From the NCBI RefSeq assembly GCF_000422705.1, contig NZ_AUGO01000013.1, positions 88,878 to 152,877 on the forward strand: 64,000 nt of DNA, in the 5' to 3' direction. A program made the position numbers and the translations under genes. Of this stretch, positions 51,810-61,501 are shown in pieces. The stretch is from Flavobacterium soli DSM 19725 (lineage in GTDB: Bacteria; Bacteroidota; Bacteroidia; Flavobacteriales; Flavobacteriaceae). Each line of letters begins with the position of its first letter. The first letter of the stretch is position 1. Under the pieces are notes generated by a model. The model saw only the letters and a program-made list of their open reading frames with translations. It had not been told where the DNA came from and did no database searches.

Positions 51810-51817
51810 CAAATGTA
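51810..51817 (-). promoter_or_regulatory. Predicted -7 element of the trp operon
   Basis: TACATTTG on the minus strand matches TAnnTTTG. Transcription would start near 51803, only about 10 nt before the leader peptide ATG. No exact -33 TTG at ideal spacing. Confidence 0.65.
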
Positions 51818-51899
51818 GTATTTTTTTTGAATCGAAAATAAATGTTATGAAAATTTTATTATGGATGTTCTTTTTTTGAAGTTTGTTTCTCGTTTTCTA

Positions 51900-51986
51900 C
51901 TATCGCGATAGGGATAGAAGCGGTTATCCTTTTCTTTTTTTCCTTTAAAAAAAGAAAAGATAGGAGCGAATAGCCCGGCCATCGCC
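51900..51986 (+). repeat. Intergenic hairpin element, GGATAGCGGGA family (copy 3)
   Basis: CGATAGGGATAGAAGCGGTT, then hairpin CTTTTCTTTTTTTCC...AAAAAAAGAAAAG, then ATAGGAGCGAATAGCCCGG. It shares the hairpin and the order of arms with 22189-22266. Between the trp promoter and the YceI gene; no coding potential. Confidence 0.7.
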
Positions 51987-51988
51987 CT

Positions 51989-52022
51989 AAAAAAGCAAAA
52001 CCCCGAATGTTACTTCGAGGTT
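51989..52022 (-). terminator. Intrinsic terminator after the YceI gene
   Basis: On the minus strand AACCTCGAA-GTAACA-TTCGGGGTT (one U-G pair) followed by TTGCTTTTTT, 24 bp after the YceI stop. Confidence 0.8.
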
Positions 52023-52045
52023 TCGGGTATTTATTTAGGGGTAAA

Positions 52046-52615
52046 TTAGAATGCTAGTTCTACTGCTAAATCAAATTCGTCGCTGATGGCTGCGTCACCA
52101 AGACTGTCAAAAAAGCTTCCTGATTTGTATTCGATTCCGTATTTTGTTCGGTCGATTTTCAAGGCAGAAGTTGCTTTGTTTCCGTTAACCGTGATGTCAA
52201 AAGTGATTGGTTTTGTGATCCCTTTTAATGTCAAATCAGCTGTTACCGTGTATAATCCGTTTTGTTTTGCGGCAACTTTTGTAAAGTTTAATTTTGCAGT
52301 TGGGTATTTTTCAGTTCCGAAGAAATCATCGGCTTTCAAGTGACCTTCTAGTTTTTCTTTACCTTGACCAGCTTTCAAATCTGTAACTTGGATTGAGTTC
52401 ATGTCAACTGTGAACGTACCACCCGTTAGTTTTTTTCCGTTGAAAACCAAGCTTCCTTCTTTTAGGCTAACAGTTCCTTCGTGTGAACCGGTTACTTTTT
52501 TACCCACCCAGCTGATTTTGCTTTTTGCAACATCTACTTTTTTGGTTTGTGCAGTAGCTACAGTTGTTCCGAAAGCTACGAATAATGCGATTGCAATAGT
52601 TTTTAAATTTCTCAT
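52046..52615 (-). CDS. Periplasmic YceI-family protein
   Basis: The 189-residue product has a cleavable signal (about 1-22, ATAQ) without lipobox, and a complete YceI lipocalin domain: KSKISWVGKKVTGSHEGTV, GGTFTVDMNSIQVTDL, LKADDFFGTEKYPTAKLNF, DLTLKGITKPITFD and LKIDRTKYGIEY. It is a paralogue of the lipoprotein at 5.6 kb. It is expected to bind isoprenoid-type lipids in the periplasm. Monocistronic, 27 bp downstream of the nitroreductase stop. Confidence 0.93.
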   Translation of the reverse strand: MRNLKTIAIALFVAFGTTVATAQTKKVDVAKSKISWVGKKVTGSHEGTVSLKEGSLVFNGKKLTGGTFTVDMNSIQVTDLKAGQGKEKLEGHLKADDFFGTEKYPTAKLNFTKVAAKQNGLYTVTADLTLKGITKPITFDITVNGNKATSALKIDRTKYGIEYKSGSFFDSLGDAAISDEFDLAVELAF

Positions 52616-52641
52616 TGTTGTAAATTAATTAAAGGTTGTGA

Positions 52642-53274
52642 TTATAAATTGATGAATAAATCCTGGTTTGATTTTCGCACTTTTTTATAATGCTGTGCTG
52701 CATCTTCTTCGTGACGGTAGCCAATAACGGCAATAACGGCAGTAGCTAGGCCATGTGCATCAAGATCCAAGATTCGGTCGAATGCTTGAGCGTCGAAGCC
52801 TTCCATTGGAGTGGCGTCAATTTTTAACAGAGCGGCAGTGGTGATGAGTGTTGATAAGGCGATATAGGCTTGTTTTTTTGCCCACTCTTGTTTAGTATGT
52901 TCCTCTAAACCGTCGATTGCATTGTGGATCATACCTTTAAAACCGTCTAGATTTTCTACAGGAATTCCTCTGGTTTCACTGATGTTTTGCATGTAGGCAT
53001 CGATTTGTTTGTCTCCCAGATTTTTTTCTACTGCAAAAACAAGAAGTTGTGAAGCATCTGTAATTTGGGTTTGGTTCCAAGCCACGGCTTTCAGTTCTTC
53101 TCTGAGTTTTGGATTTTGAACATTGATAATTTTATAAGGTTGCAAGCCATAAGAAGAAACGCTTAGCCTTGTAGCTTCTAGCAATGTTTCAAGATCTTGG
53201 TCACTTATTTTTTTAGATGCATCATATTGTTTTGTTGCATATCGCCAGTTTAGGCTTTCGATGATAGTATTCAT
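52642..53274 (-). CDS. NAD(P)H-dependent nitroreductase-family flavoprotein
   Basis: This 210-residue FMN enzyme of the NfsB type has LNWRYATKQYDASKKISDQ (FMN phosphate-binding Arg), TRLSVSSYGLQPYKI, ELKAVAWNQTQITDAS, and a C-terminal ATAVIAVIGYRHEEDAAQHYKKVRKS. It probably reduces quinones or nitro compounds in the cytoplasm. It starts 15 bp after the MarR-type regulator stop, so both form an operon that is likely induced by a ligand of the regulator. Confidence 0.92.
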   Translation of the reverse strand: MNTIIESLNWRYATKQYDASKKISDQDLETLLEATRLSVSSYGLQPYKIINVQNPKLREELKAVAWNQTQITDASQLLVFAVEKNLGDKQIDAYMQNISETRGIPVENLDGFKGMIHNAIDGLEEHTKQEWAKKQAYIALSTLITTAALLKIDATPMEGFDAQAFDRILDLDAHGLATAVIAVIGYRHEEDAAQHYKKVRKSNQDLFINL

Positions 53275-53289
53275 TTTATTATGTTGGGA

Positions 53290-53745
53290 TTAAATTGTTC
53301 TAAATTTTTCTAATAGATTGTTGAGGGTTTGGAGTTCCTCGGTATTCAAATTCTGTACAAATAGACTTTCGTGTTCTTCCACTTTCGGGTCAAGTTCGGC
53401 CAATAGATCCAATCCTTTTTGGGTAATGAGGACTTCGATTTTTCGTCTGTTACCGGGACATACTTTTCGTGTAACCAGTTCCTTCAATAACAATTTGTCG
53501 ACCAAGCGAGTAGTGTTGCTCGTTTTTGCCAACATTCTTTCCTGAATGAGGAACATATTAGCGGGAGATCCTTTTTGACCTCTCAAGATTCTCAATACAT
53601 TGAATTGTTCTCCCGATAGATCTAATGGCTTTAGTATTTCATTGAATTTCTCAGTAATGACGTTTTGTGTATAATAAATATTCAAGACCGTCTTCTTGGG
53701 AAGTGAAAGTGGTGAATTTGATTTTATAATATCTTCGATTGTCAT
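53290..53745 (-). CDS. MarR-family transcriptional regulator
   Basis: The ATG at 53745 (MTIEDIIKSN) is chosen because an upstream frame would run through the operators. The 151-residue protein has the MarR winged helix: LDLSGEQFNVLRILRGQKGSPANMFLIQERMLAKTSNTTRLVDKLLLKELVTRKVCPGNRRKIEVLITQKGL. It probably represses its own operon with the nitroreductase through three TTGTA...TACAA palindromes directly upstream. Ligand unknown. Confidence 0.9.
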   Translation of the reverse strand: MTIEDIIKSNSPLSLPKKTVLNIYYTQNVITEKFNEILKPLDLSGEQFNVLRILRGQKGSPANMFLIQERMLAKTSNTTRLVDKLLLKELVTRKVCPGNRRKIEVLITQKGLDLLAELDPKVEEHESLFVQNLNTEELQTLNNLLEKFRTI

Positions 53746-53747
53746 AG

Positions 53748-53807
53748 TTGTAATTACAAAATTTGTAGGTACAAATGTATTACATTGTTTTATTTGTACA
53801 TACAAAT
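53748..53807. promoter_or_regulatory. Triple palindromic operator of the MarR-nitroreductase operon
   Basis: TTGTAATTACAA (53748-53759), ATTTGTAGGTACAAAT (53761-53776) and ATTTGTACATACAAAT (53792-53807). The last two are 31 bp apart, about three helical turns. They lie between the MarR ATG and the divergent thioredoxin-like gene. Confidence 0.75.
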
Positions 53808-53884
53808 GTTCTAATAATTTTTTGTTAAATAAATGAAGTGATTTTTTATTATGCTTAATTTAGGGCTCCGTTTAAAAATTCTTT

Positions 53885-54415
53885 ATGAAGAAATTCCTAA
53901 TCTTATCGGGTATAGCATTGATTTTTATAGCAATTACAGGAGCTTCGATTTACAGCGAAGGCGAACCAAAGCCATTGAAGGTATATGAAAAAGAAGGTAT
54001 TGTTGTAAAATCATACGACTATAATGGTTTGGAATATTTCCTGAAGCAAGACAATGATACAACTTATGTTGTCAACTTTTGGGCGACATGGTGCATGCCT
54101 TGTATCGAGGAATTGCCTTATTTTGAAAAGTTGAATGCAGAATATAAGGACCAAAAAGTGAAAGTGATACTGGTTAGCCTTGACATGTCGAAACAGGTTG
54201 AAAGCCGGTTGATTCCTTTTATGCAAAAAAAGAAATTGCAATCGAAGGTGTTGCTGCTCAATGATCCTGATGCAAATGCCTGGATTGAAAGGGTAGATCA
54301 ATCATGGTCGGGGGCGATTCCAGCAACGGTTATCTATAAGAAGCAAAACCGAAAGTTCTATGAAAGGAGCTTTACATACGAAGAATTAGAAAAGGAAGTA
54401 AAACAATTTAATTAA
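53885..54415 (+). CDS. TlpA/ResA-like thioredoxin-fold protein
   Basis: The 176-residue protein has an N-terminal membrane anchor or signal (about 3-22) and a thioredoxin domain with VVNFWATWCMPCIEELPYFEKL (CxxC) and a cis-Pro in GAIPATVIY. It is predicted to reduce disulfides in the periplasm. Followed after 7 bp by a second thioredoxin-fold gene, so they form a redox operon divergent from the MarR operon. Confidence 0.9.
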   Translation: MKKFLILSGIALIFIAITGASIYSEGEPKPLKVYEKEGIVVKSYDYNGLEYFLKQDNDTTYVVNFWATWCMPCIEELPYFEKLNAEYKDQKVKVILVSLDMSKQVESRLIPFMQKKKLQSKVLLLNDPDANAWIERVDQSWSGAIPATVIYKKQNRKFYERSFTYEELEKEVKQFN

Positions 54416-54422
54416 ATAAATT

Positions 54423-55031
54423 ATGAAGTCGATTAAAACGTTAGCCGTTGTGCTATTGGTAGGAGTGATGAGTGCTTTTACCGTTAAGGATTCTGAAGGT
54501 TATAAACTTGGTGATGCTGTTGAAGATTTTAGTCTCAAAAATGTAGATGGCAAAAAAGTTTCGCTCAAGGATTATAAAGATGCGAAAGGTTTTATTGTGA
54601 TTTTTACATGCAATCATTGTCCGTATGCTATTGCCTATGAGGATCGAATTATCGCCTTGGATAAAAAATACAGCAAACTGGGCTATCCTGTAATTGCCAT
54701 CAATCCGAACAATCCGGAAAAGCAAAAAGACGATAGTTATGATTTGATGAAAGTGAGAGCCAAAGAAAAAGGTTTCACTTTTCCGTACTTATTTGATGAT
54801 GGGCAAAAAATATTCCCGAAATTTGGGGCGACAAAAACACCACATGTTTATGTAGTTCAAAAAACAGCAAAAGGAAATGTGGTGGAATATATTGGAGCTA
54901 TTGATGATAATTATGAAGATGAAAAAGCAGTAAAGCAAACCTACGTTCAAAATGCTGTAGATGCTTTGCTTCAAGGAAAAGAAGTTCCGATTCGTCAAAC
55001 AAAAGCAATAGGCTGTTCTATAAAGGCATAG
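54423..55031 (+). CDS. Thioredoxin-fold / AhpC-TSA-like exported protein
   Basis: This 202-residue protein has a signal (about 1-20), then the peroxiredoxin-type opening KLGDAVEDFSLKNVDGKKVSLKDYKDAKGFIVIFTCNHCPYAIAYEDRII. The CNHC motif and the long INPNNPEKQKDDSYDLMK insert are typical of the alkyl-hydroperoxide-reductase-like thioredoxin family. cis-Pro in ATKTPHVYVV. It probably acts in the periplasm; the partner is unknown. A terminator follows. Confidence 0.9.
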   Translation: MKSIKTLAVVLLVGVMSAFTVKDSEGYKLGDAVEDFSLKNVDGKKVSLKDYKDAKGFIVIFTCNHCPYAIAYEDRIIALDKKYSKLGYPVIAINPNNPEKQKDDSYDLMKVRAKEKGFTFPYLFDDGQKIFPKFGATKTPHVYVVQKTAKGNVVEYIGAIDDNYEDEKAVKQTYVQNAVDALLQGKEVPIRQTKAIGCSIKA

Positions 55032-55056
55032 ATTTAGAATCCTAACCCTATAAATT

Positions 55057-55091
55057 CCAAATCTGAATCTTTTTCGGATTTGGATTTTTTT
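55057..55091 (+). terminator. Intrinsic terminator of the thioredoxin-like operon
   Basis: CCAAATCTGAA (55057-55067) pairs with TTCGGATTTGG (55073-55083, one G-U), followed by ATTTTTTT. Confidence 0.85.
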
Positions 55092-55111
55092 ATAATTAAA
55101 CAAAAACAAAA

Positions 55112-55423
55112 ATGAATTTAAGACAAGAAGACTGGGTTGCTCAATATGAAGCCGACACCAATGCAGTAATCCTAGATGTTAGAACCGAAGACGAGTGGAA
55201 TGATGGTTTTATCCCAAACGCAATCAACATTGATATCTATAAAGGACAAGGTTTTATTTATGCAGTTGAAGAATTGGACAAATCCAAAAATTATTATGTG
55301 TACTGCAAAGCGGGAGGTAGAAGTCAGCAAGCGTGTGATATCATGAATCAACTAGGTTTTGAAAACACTTATAATCTTGTAGGGGGAATTCTACAATGGT
55401 CTGGAAAAGTGGAACTTCCATAA
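55112..55423 (+). CDS. Rhodanese-domain protein
   Basis: The 103-residue protein is a single rhodanese domain: VILDVRTEDEWNDGFIPNAINIDI, active-site Cys in YYVYCKAGGRSQQACDIM (CKAGGR), and LGFENTYNLVGGILQW. It transfers sulfane sulfur from a persulfidated Cys. No signal peptide, so it is cytoplasmic. Own unit after a terminator. Confidence 0.94.
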   Translation: MNLRQEDWVAQYEADTNAVILDVRTEDEWNDGFIPNAINIDIYKGQGFIYAVEELDKSKNYYVYCKAGGRSQQACDIMNQLGFENTYNLVGGILQWSGKVELP

Positions 55424-55463
55424 AAGAATTAAGAAGTTTTTAACAATTCATAGGTTTTTTTAT

Positions 55464-55471
55464 TACTTTTG
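55464..55471 (+). promoter_or_regulatory. Predicted -7 element of the DUF2892 gene
   Basis: TACTTTTG matches TAnnTTTG, 34 bp upstream of the ATG at 55506. Confidence 0.55.
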
Positions 55472-55505
55472 CAGTTAGCCAAATTTAACAAAACTGTATT
55501 AACTA

Positions 55506-55727
55506 ATGAAAAAGAATATTAATAGGTCCGGCAGGATTGCACGGGCTGTTATTGGTATTATAGCAGTAGCACTATCGCTAACTGATTTTTTTGAGGATCA
55601 GATAGTTGATGTCGGTTTGCTGATAATAGGAGCTGTTCTGCTTATAGCTGCTGTTGTGCAAATGTGTCCGCTGTATCATTTCCTTGGAATTAATACCTAC
55701 AAGACAAAGAAAATTAAAATGTATTAA
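55506..55727 (+). CDS. DUF2892 membrane protein
   Basis: This 73-residue protein has MKKNINRSGRIARAVIGIIAVALSL, two membrane helices and the closing CPLYHFLGINTYK motif, all diagnostic for DUF2892. The family is often found with rhodanese and sulfur-handling genes, as here, 82 bp upstream. Function unknown; the conserved Cys-Pro near the end may be redox-active (inference). Confidence 0.9.
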   Translation: MKKNINRSGRIARAVIGIIAVALSLTDFFEDQIVDVGLLIIGAVLLIAAVVQMCPLYHFLGINTYKTKKIKMY

Positions 55728-55730
55728 AAG

Positions 55731-55770
55731 AAAAGAGCGGCTTCAATTATTGAAACCGCTCTTTTTTTTT
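55731..55770. terminator. Bidirectional intrinsic terminator
   Basis: AAAAGAGCGG (55731-55740) pairs with CCGCTCTTTT (55756-55765), inner TTCAAT/ATTGAA pairs, then T run. It serves the DUF2892 gene and the convergent GH97 gene. Confidence 0.88.
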
Positions 55771-55784
55771 GGAAGAAATTGTTT

Positions 55785-57908
<2,124 letters not shown>

Positions 57909-58032
57909 TTATTGGATTATCATTTTAATTATCGTAAAAATAGAAAAAACACAACAAAGTGCCTCATTTATTAGAGATGTTTTGCAGGAGGAAGAGAGAT
58001 ACAACGTTGTAGTTGAAGGTTTTGTTGAAAGA

Positions 58033-58446
58033 TTATTGCCTTTGCAGTTTTTCCTTTTGTTCTGCTACTATTTTTTGTTCAGCCATAAGTTCAATCTCCG
58101 TTTTTTCTTTTTTGATGCCTTGACGGAGGTAGGCCATCAGGCTCATATAGGTATTGGCTATCCATACTAATGCAAAACCGGCAATAATGTAGCCCCTCCA
58201 ATCTTCTAGGAGTAAATGAAAATCTGTAAAAGCAATAAAAAAAAGGGTAACGTAGTGGCTAAAGCAATATTCACAGGTAAAGAGGTAAAAGAATTTTCGT
58301 TTAAGGATGTATTTTCCAGTTTTCGAGTGTTTTATGCAGTATTCCCTGGGCTCTCGAAATACTTCTTCATGGGTAACTGTCCAAGCTACACATGCTACAG
58401 GAATAGCCAAAACAAAAAGCCAAAACAATTGCAAGGTAATGCTCAT
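58033..58446 (-). CDS. Unknown membrane protein with CxxC
   Basis: From the ATG at 58446 (MSITLQLFWLF) the protein has 137 residues: three hydrophobic segments (about 3-22, 58-78, 86-108), a CEYC motif at the start of the second (YLFTCEYCFSHYVTLFFI), and a charged coiled-coil-like tail (EIELMAEQKIVAEQKEKLQRQ). The pattern recalls DUF1360-like proteins but is not a firm match. Confidence 0.7.
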   Translation of the reverse strand: MSITLQLFWLFVLAIPVACVAWTVTHEEVFREPREYCIKHSKTGKYILKRKFFYLFTCEYCFSHYVTLFFIAFTDFHLLLEDWRGYIIAGFALVWIANTYMSLMAYLRQGIKKEKTEIELMAEQKIVAEQKEKLQRQ

Positions 58447-58496
58447 AATCAAAAGTCTTTCTAACAAAAGTAATAAAAAAAGAGGTTCAACGACTC

Positions 58497-58994
58497 TTAG
58501 GTCAGTTTACCTTCGATACCGTCGTCCATAGTTTTTCCTGTTAGTAGGGAAGCTGCCATCTTAGCAAGCACTACCATCTTGTTGTGCTTGTTGTTCCAAT
58601 AATAACCATGGTCGAAGGTAAACTTGATAATACACAAATTAGGATCTTCAACACCACCAGGCATCCAAACCTTGATGATGGGATTCCACAGTTCTTCAAT
58701 CTTTTCCCTATCGTGCAAGATTGTAGCTTTGCCATGAAGGGACAGGAACATGTCATATCCTTTTGTGTAGAAAAGCTCTACTGTTGGGTTCGATTTTATT
58801 TCGGCTACTTTGTTCGATCGTTGATCGGTCATGAACCAAAGATGCCCTTCATCATCGATTTCCAAAGCCGACATGGGCCTTGACTGTATTTCACATTCTT
58901 TATAGGTACAAAACATGCCCGTCTTGATTTCTTCTGCCAAATATTTAATCTTATTAATGGCTTCTTCGCTATTGAGGTTTTTTTGATCTCCCAT
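58497..58994 (-). CDS. General-stress-protein-26-like flavoprotein (PNPOx family)
   Basis: This 165-residue split-barrel protein reads AINKIKYLAEEIKTGMFCTY, RPMSALEIDDEGHLWFMTDQRSNKVAEIKSNPTVELFYT, LSLHGKATILHDREKIEELWNPIIKVWMPGGVEDPNLCIIKFT. It is the pyridoxamine-phosphate-oxidase fold of YdaG/GS26 proteins, which bind FMN or FAD. Enzymatic activity unknown. It starts 9 bp after the response-regulator stop, so the two are co-transcribed. Confidence 0.9.
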   Translation of the reverse strand: MGDQKNLNSEEAINKIKYLAEEIKTGMFCTYKECEIQSRPMSALEIDDEGHLWFMTDQRSNKVAEIKSNPTVELFYTKGYDMFLSLHGKATILHDREKIEELWNPIIKVWMPGGVEDPNLCIIKFTFDHGYYWNNKHNKMVVLAKMAASLLTGKTMDDGIEGKLT

Positions 58995-59003
58995 GTGATT
59001 AGG

Positions 59004-59444
59004 TTATAAATTAGGTGTAACGGTATAGTTGTTTCCAGAGGTTCTGCTAAAAAGCATTGTGGATACTTTGGCAGGAAGTGCTTCATATTCTTCTAGTAGG
59101 TTCGGCTTTAGAAGTGTGCCAGTAATTCCCAGGTGGCTTGCTTTTTCCTTGATAGAAGGATTGAGAGTAGTAGAGAAAATGATAATCTCCATTTTGGCGT
59201 TTTGTTTTTCCATCCGTAAAATTTCTGCAGCTTCCAGTCCACTAAGAACAGGCATATACAAATCCGTAAACACAACGTCTGGCAGTATATTGCTTTTTTT
59301 TACGGCATCTATAATTTCCTGACCACTGTTTAGACAGGCTACTACTTCAAAGTCGGGATGTTTGTCGAAAGCCATTTTCAATAGCTCAATTTCGTCTAAA
59401 TCATCGTCGGCAATTAGGATACGGATGGGTTTGTTGTGTTGCAT
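59004..59444 (-). CDS. Single-domain response regulator
   Basis: The 146-residue protein is only a receiver: IRILIADDDLDEIELLKMAF (acidic pair), phospho-Asp in DVVFTDLYMPVLSG, Thr in IIIFSTTLN, and Lys in GTLLKPNLLEEY. A basic/Thr-rich tail of 15 residues has no known domain. No kinase is encoded nearby. It is divergent, across 202 bp, from a membrane-bound LuxR-type protein without receiver. Confidence 0.92.
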   Translation of the reverse strand: MQHNKPIRILIADDDLDEIELLKMAFDKHPDFEVVACLNSGQEIIDAVKKSNILPDVVFTDLYMPVLSGLEAAEILRMEKQNAKMEIIIFSTTLNPSIKEKASHLGITGTLLKPNLLEEYEALPAKVSTMLFSRTSGNNYTVTPNL

Positions 59445-59646
59445 TTCTATATGTAGTTTGTTAACAATGTGTCTATTGGTAGTTAATGTGTTGTTGCAAA
59501 TGTATAGTTTCAGTAGTAAAATGCTTTATAGGATTCTTTTCTTACATTATGTAATTCCCATTCAAACGAGTGCTACATAAGTCTTGATTGCCTTTAAACC
59601 GCGTTATTTTAAATTTATTATATTTGATGACAGAACGAAAAGTTAC

Positions 59647-60111
59647 ATGTTTTTAGAAAAGATAAGAAAATATAGAGAAGTTATCCTCTACGGAATTTCA
59701 TTGGCTCTGTTGCTGTTATTGCTTCGGTTTTTGCAGTTCAGATTTCTTATTGTCAGTCATCAACTAGAACTTTATGTGGGATGCATTGCTTTATTTTTTA
59801 CTGTGATGGGAATTTGGCTTGCCCAGAAGCTGTCACATCCCAAAATTGAAAAAGTGGTGGTGGAACGTTATGTTTCCACATCAGTTTTTATAGTGAATGA
59901 AGTCGAGATAACTGAACGAAAAATAAGCAAGCGGGAATTAGAGGTGTTGCAACTAATGGCAGAGGGAATGAGTAACAAGGAAATTGCCGATCGTTTATTT
60001 TTATCATTACATACGATCAAGTCGCATACTTCCAGTCTCTTTGAAAAGCTAGAGGTAAAGCGACGTACACAAGCTGTTGAAACTGCCAAGAAGCTACGAA
60101 TTATCCACTAA
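59647..60111 (+). CDS. Membrane-anchored LuxR-type DNA-binding protein
   Basis: The ATG at 59647 (MFLEKIRKYREVIL) is preferred; the frame upstream lacks ATG. The 154-residue product has two membrane helices (about 11-32 and 42-60), a linker, and a C-terminal LuxR/GerE helix-turn-helix (about 88-150; ISKRELEVLQLMAEGMSNKEIADRLFLSLHTIKSHTSSLFEKLEVKRRTQAVETAKKL). It has no receiver or sensor domain. It must act at promoters while membrane-bound, or be released. Divergent orphan receiver as possible partner (inference). Confidence 0.88.
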   Translation: MFLEKIRKYREVILYGISLALLLLLLRFLQFRFLIVSHQLELYVGCIALFFTVMGIWLAQKLSHPKIEKVVVERYVSTSVFIVNEVEITERKISKRELEVLQLMAEGMSNKEIADRLFLSLHTIKSHTSSLFEKLEVKRRTQAVETAKKLRIIH

Positions 60112-60204
60112 TACTTTAGTGCCATTATGCTAAAATCACTCGAAAGTATGACTCTTGTCGAGGTTTTTTTGCCAAAATTTGCAACCTAATTTAAAACTAT
60201 TACG

Positions 60205-60747
60205 ATGAAAAAAACAATCTTAACATTCGGATTCATTGCAGGATTAATTGTTACTGCAATGATGGTATTTTCTACTTATCAATGCTATAACAATAGCGAA
60301 CAATTTGAGCCGAGTATGGTTATTGGCTACCTTGGTATGCTGGTTGCCTTTTCTTTTGTGTTTATAGGTATACGAAATTACAGAGAGAAATACAATAATG
60401 GAACTATCACTTTCAAGAAGGCATTTACCATAGGGTTGCTCATTGCTTTAATAGCCTCGACGATGTATGTAGTGGTATGGTTAATTGAATATTACTATTT
60501 CATACCCGATTTTATGGATAAATATATGGACTTTGTAATTCGTCAAGGAAAAGAAGAAGGGCTCACTGCTGCACAATTGCAAGTGAAAATGGATGAAATG
60601 GAAATGTATAAGGAATGGTATAAAAGTCCGATCTTGGTTATCCTGCTGACTTTTTCAGAAATTTTGCCACTTGGTATCGTGATTGCCTTAATTAGTGCGT
60701 TAATTTTGAAAAGAAAAAATAGAGCCTCTTCCTCAACTGAGATTTAA
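60205..60747 (+). CDS. DUF4199 membrane protein
   Basis: This 180-residue protein shows four membrane helices (about 5-23, 34-54, 71-93, 142-168) and the family-specific loop between third and fourth with GTITFKKAFTIGLLIALIAS and a helical FMDKYMDFVIRQGKEEGLTAAQLQ segment. DUF4199 is widespread in Bacteroidota; function unknown. The DUF1801 gene follows at 3 bp. Confidence 0.9.
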   Translation: MKKTILTFGFIAGLIVTAMMVFSTYQCYNNSEQFEPSMVIGYLGMLVAFSFVFIGIRNYREKYNNGTITFKKAFTIGLLIALIASTMYVVVWLIEYYYFIPDFMDKYMDFVIRQGKEEGLTAAQLQVKMDEMEMYKEWYKSPILVILLTFSEILPLGIVIALISALILKRKNRASSSTEI

Positions 60748-60750
60748 TAT

Positions 60751-61125
60751 ATGGAAAAACTTGTCCCAAAAACCATAGCCGAATATATAGCTGCATTTCC
60801 GGAAGCAACCCAGAAAAAGCTGCCAGCGATGCAGGCTCTTATCCAAGAAAATGCCCCAGATGCAGTGGAAACAATCAGTTATGCGATACCTACTTTTAAA
60901 TTGAATGGCAAGATGCTGGTTCATTTTGCAGCTTTCAAGAACCATATTGGCTTTTATGCATTGCCAACAGGAAATATAGCTTTTGAAAAGGAGTTCTCGG
61001 TGTATAAAACCGGCAAGGGTTCTGTACAATTCCCTTTGGATCAGGATTTACCACAGGATTTGATAGCAAGGGTCGTGCGATTTAGAGTAAAAGAAGTGCT
61101 TGAACACCCTGCTTATAAAAGATAA
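60751..61125 (+). CDS. DUF1801 / YdhG-like protein
   Basis: The 124-residue protein has the DUF1801 pattern TIAEYIAAFPEATQKKLPAMQALIQENAPDAVETISYAIPTFKLNGKMLVHFAAFKNHIGFYALP, ending in ARVVRFRVKEVLEHPA. The fold is that of the frataxin-like YdhG proteins, proposed iron chaperones in Bacillus. Its role here is not known. Co-transcribed with DUF4199 and closed by a terminator. Confidence 0.92.
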   Translation: MEKLVPKTIAEYIAAFPEATQKKLPAMQALIQENAPDAVETISYAIPTFKLNGKMLVHFAAFKNHIGFYALPTGNIAFEKEFSVYKTGKGSVQFPLDQDLPQDLIARVVRFRVKEVLEHPAYKR

Positions 61126-61155
61126 TTAGAAGAATACAGATAGTATAGAAAACAG

Positions 61156-61208
61156 AACGAGTCTCGATTTAGCTTTTTAGCTGCTAAAATTGGAGACTCG
61201 TTTTTTTA
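61156..61208 (+). terminator. Intrinsic terminator after DUF1801
   Basis: AACGAGTCTC (61156-61165) pairs with GAGACTCGTT (61193-61202), with an inner ATTTAGC/GCTAAAAT pairing, followed by T7. Confidence 0.85.
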
Positions 61209-61276
61209 TAGATTATGGTGTTTTGCAAGCTGAGATCATGCTGCTTTACGCCAAAATAATAGAGTAGTTACTATAC

Positions 61277-61501
61277 TTACAGCACTTTTCTGCCTCTCTC
61301 GATATCTTCTAAAGTGGCACATTTAGCTTCTACAACTTCCTCATCAATGGTAAACGGAAGGTGGATGGACTCTACGGCTGTGAGGTCTTCGCCCAAATGA
61401 TCTGCCATGTCCTTTAAATGAAAAAACCATTCCTTGTCAAATTGTACCTTATGAATCGTGGCGTCTTTCAACAGCAGATTCAATTTTAAAGTCTTATTCA
61501 T
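61277..61501 (-). CDS. Small unknown protein
   Basis: This 74-residue acidic protein has no membrane segment: MNKTLKLNLLLKDATIHKVQ then FDKEWFFHLKDMADHL. I recognise no family. Coding is supported by normal composition and the absence of a better frame on the other strand. It is followed (upstream side, 61502-61907) by a 406-bp spacer with direct words GGTATGGGTACGGTATGGCT near 61747 and no gene. Confidence 0.6.
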   Translation of the reverse strand: MNKTLKLNLLLKDATIHKVQFDKEWFFHLKDMADHLGEDLTAVESIHLPFTIDEEVVEAKCATLEDIERGRKVL

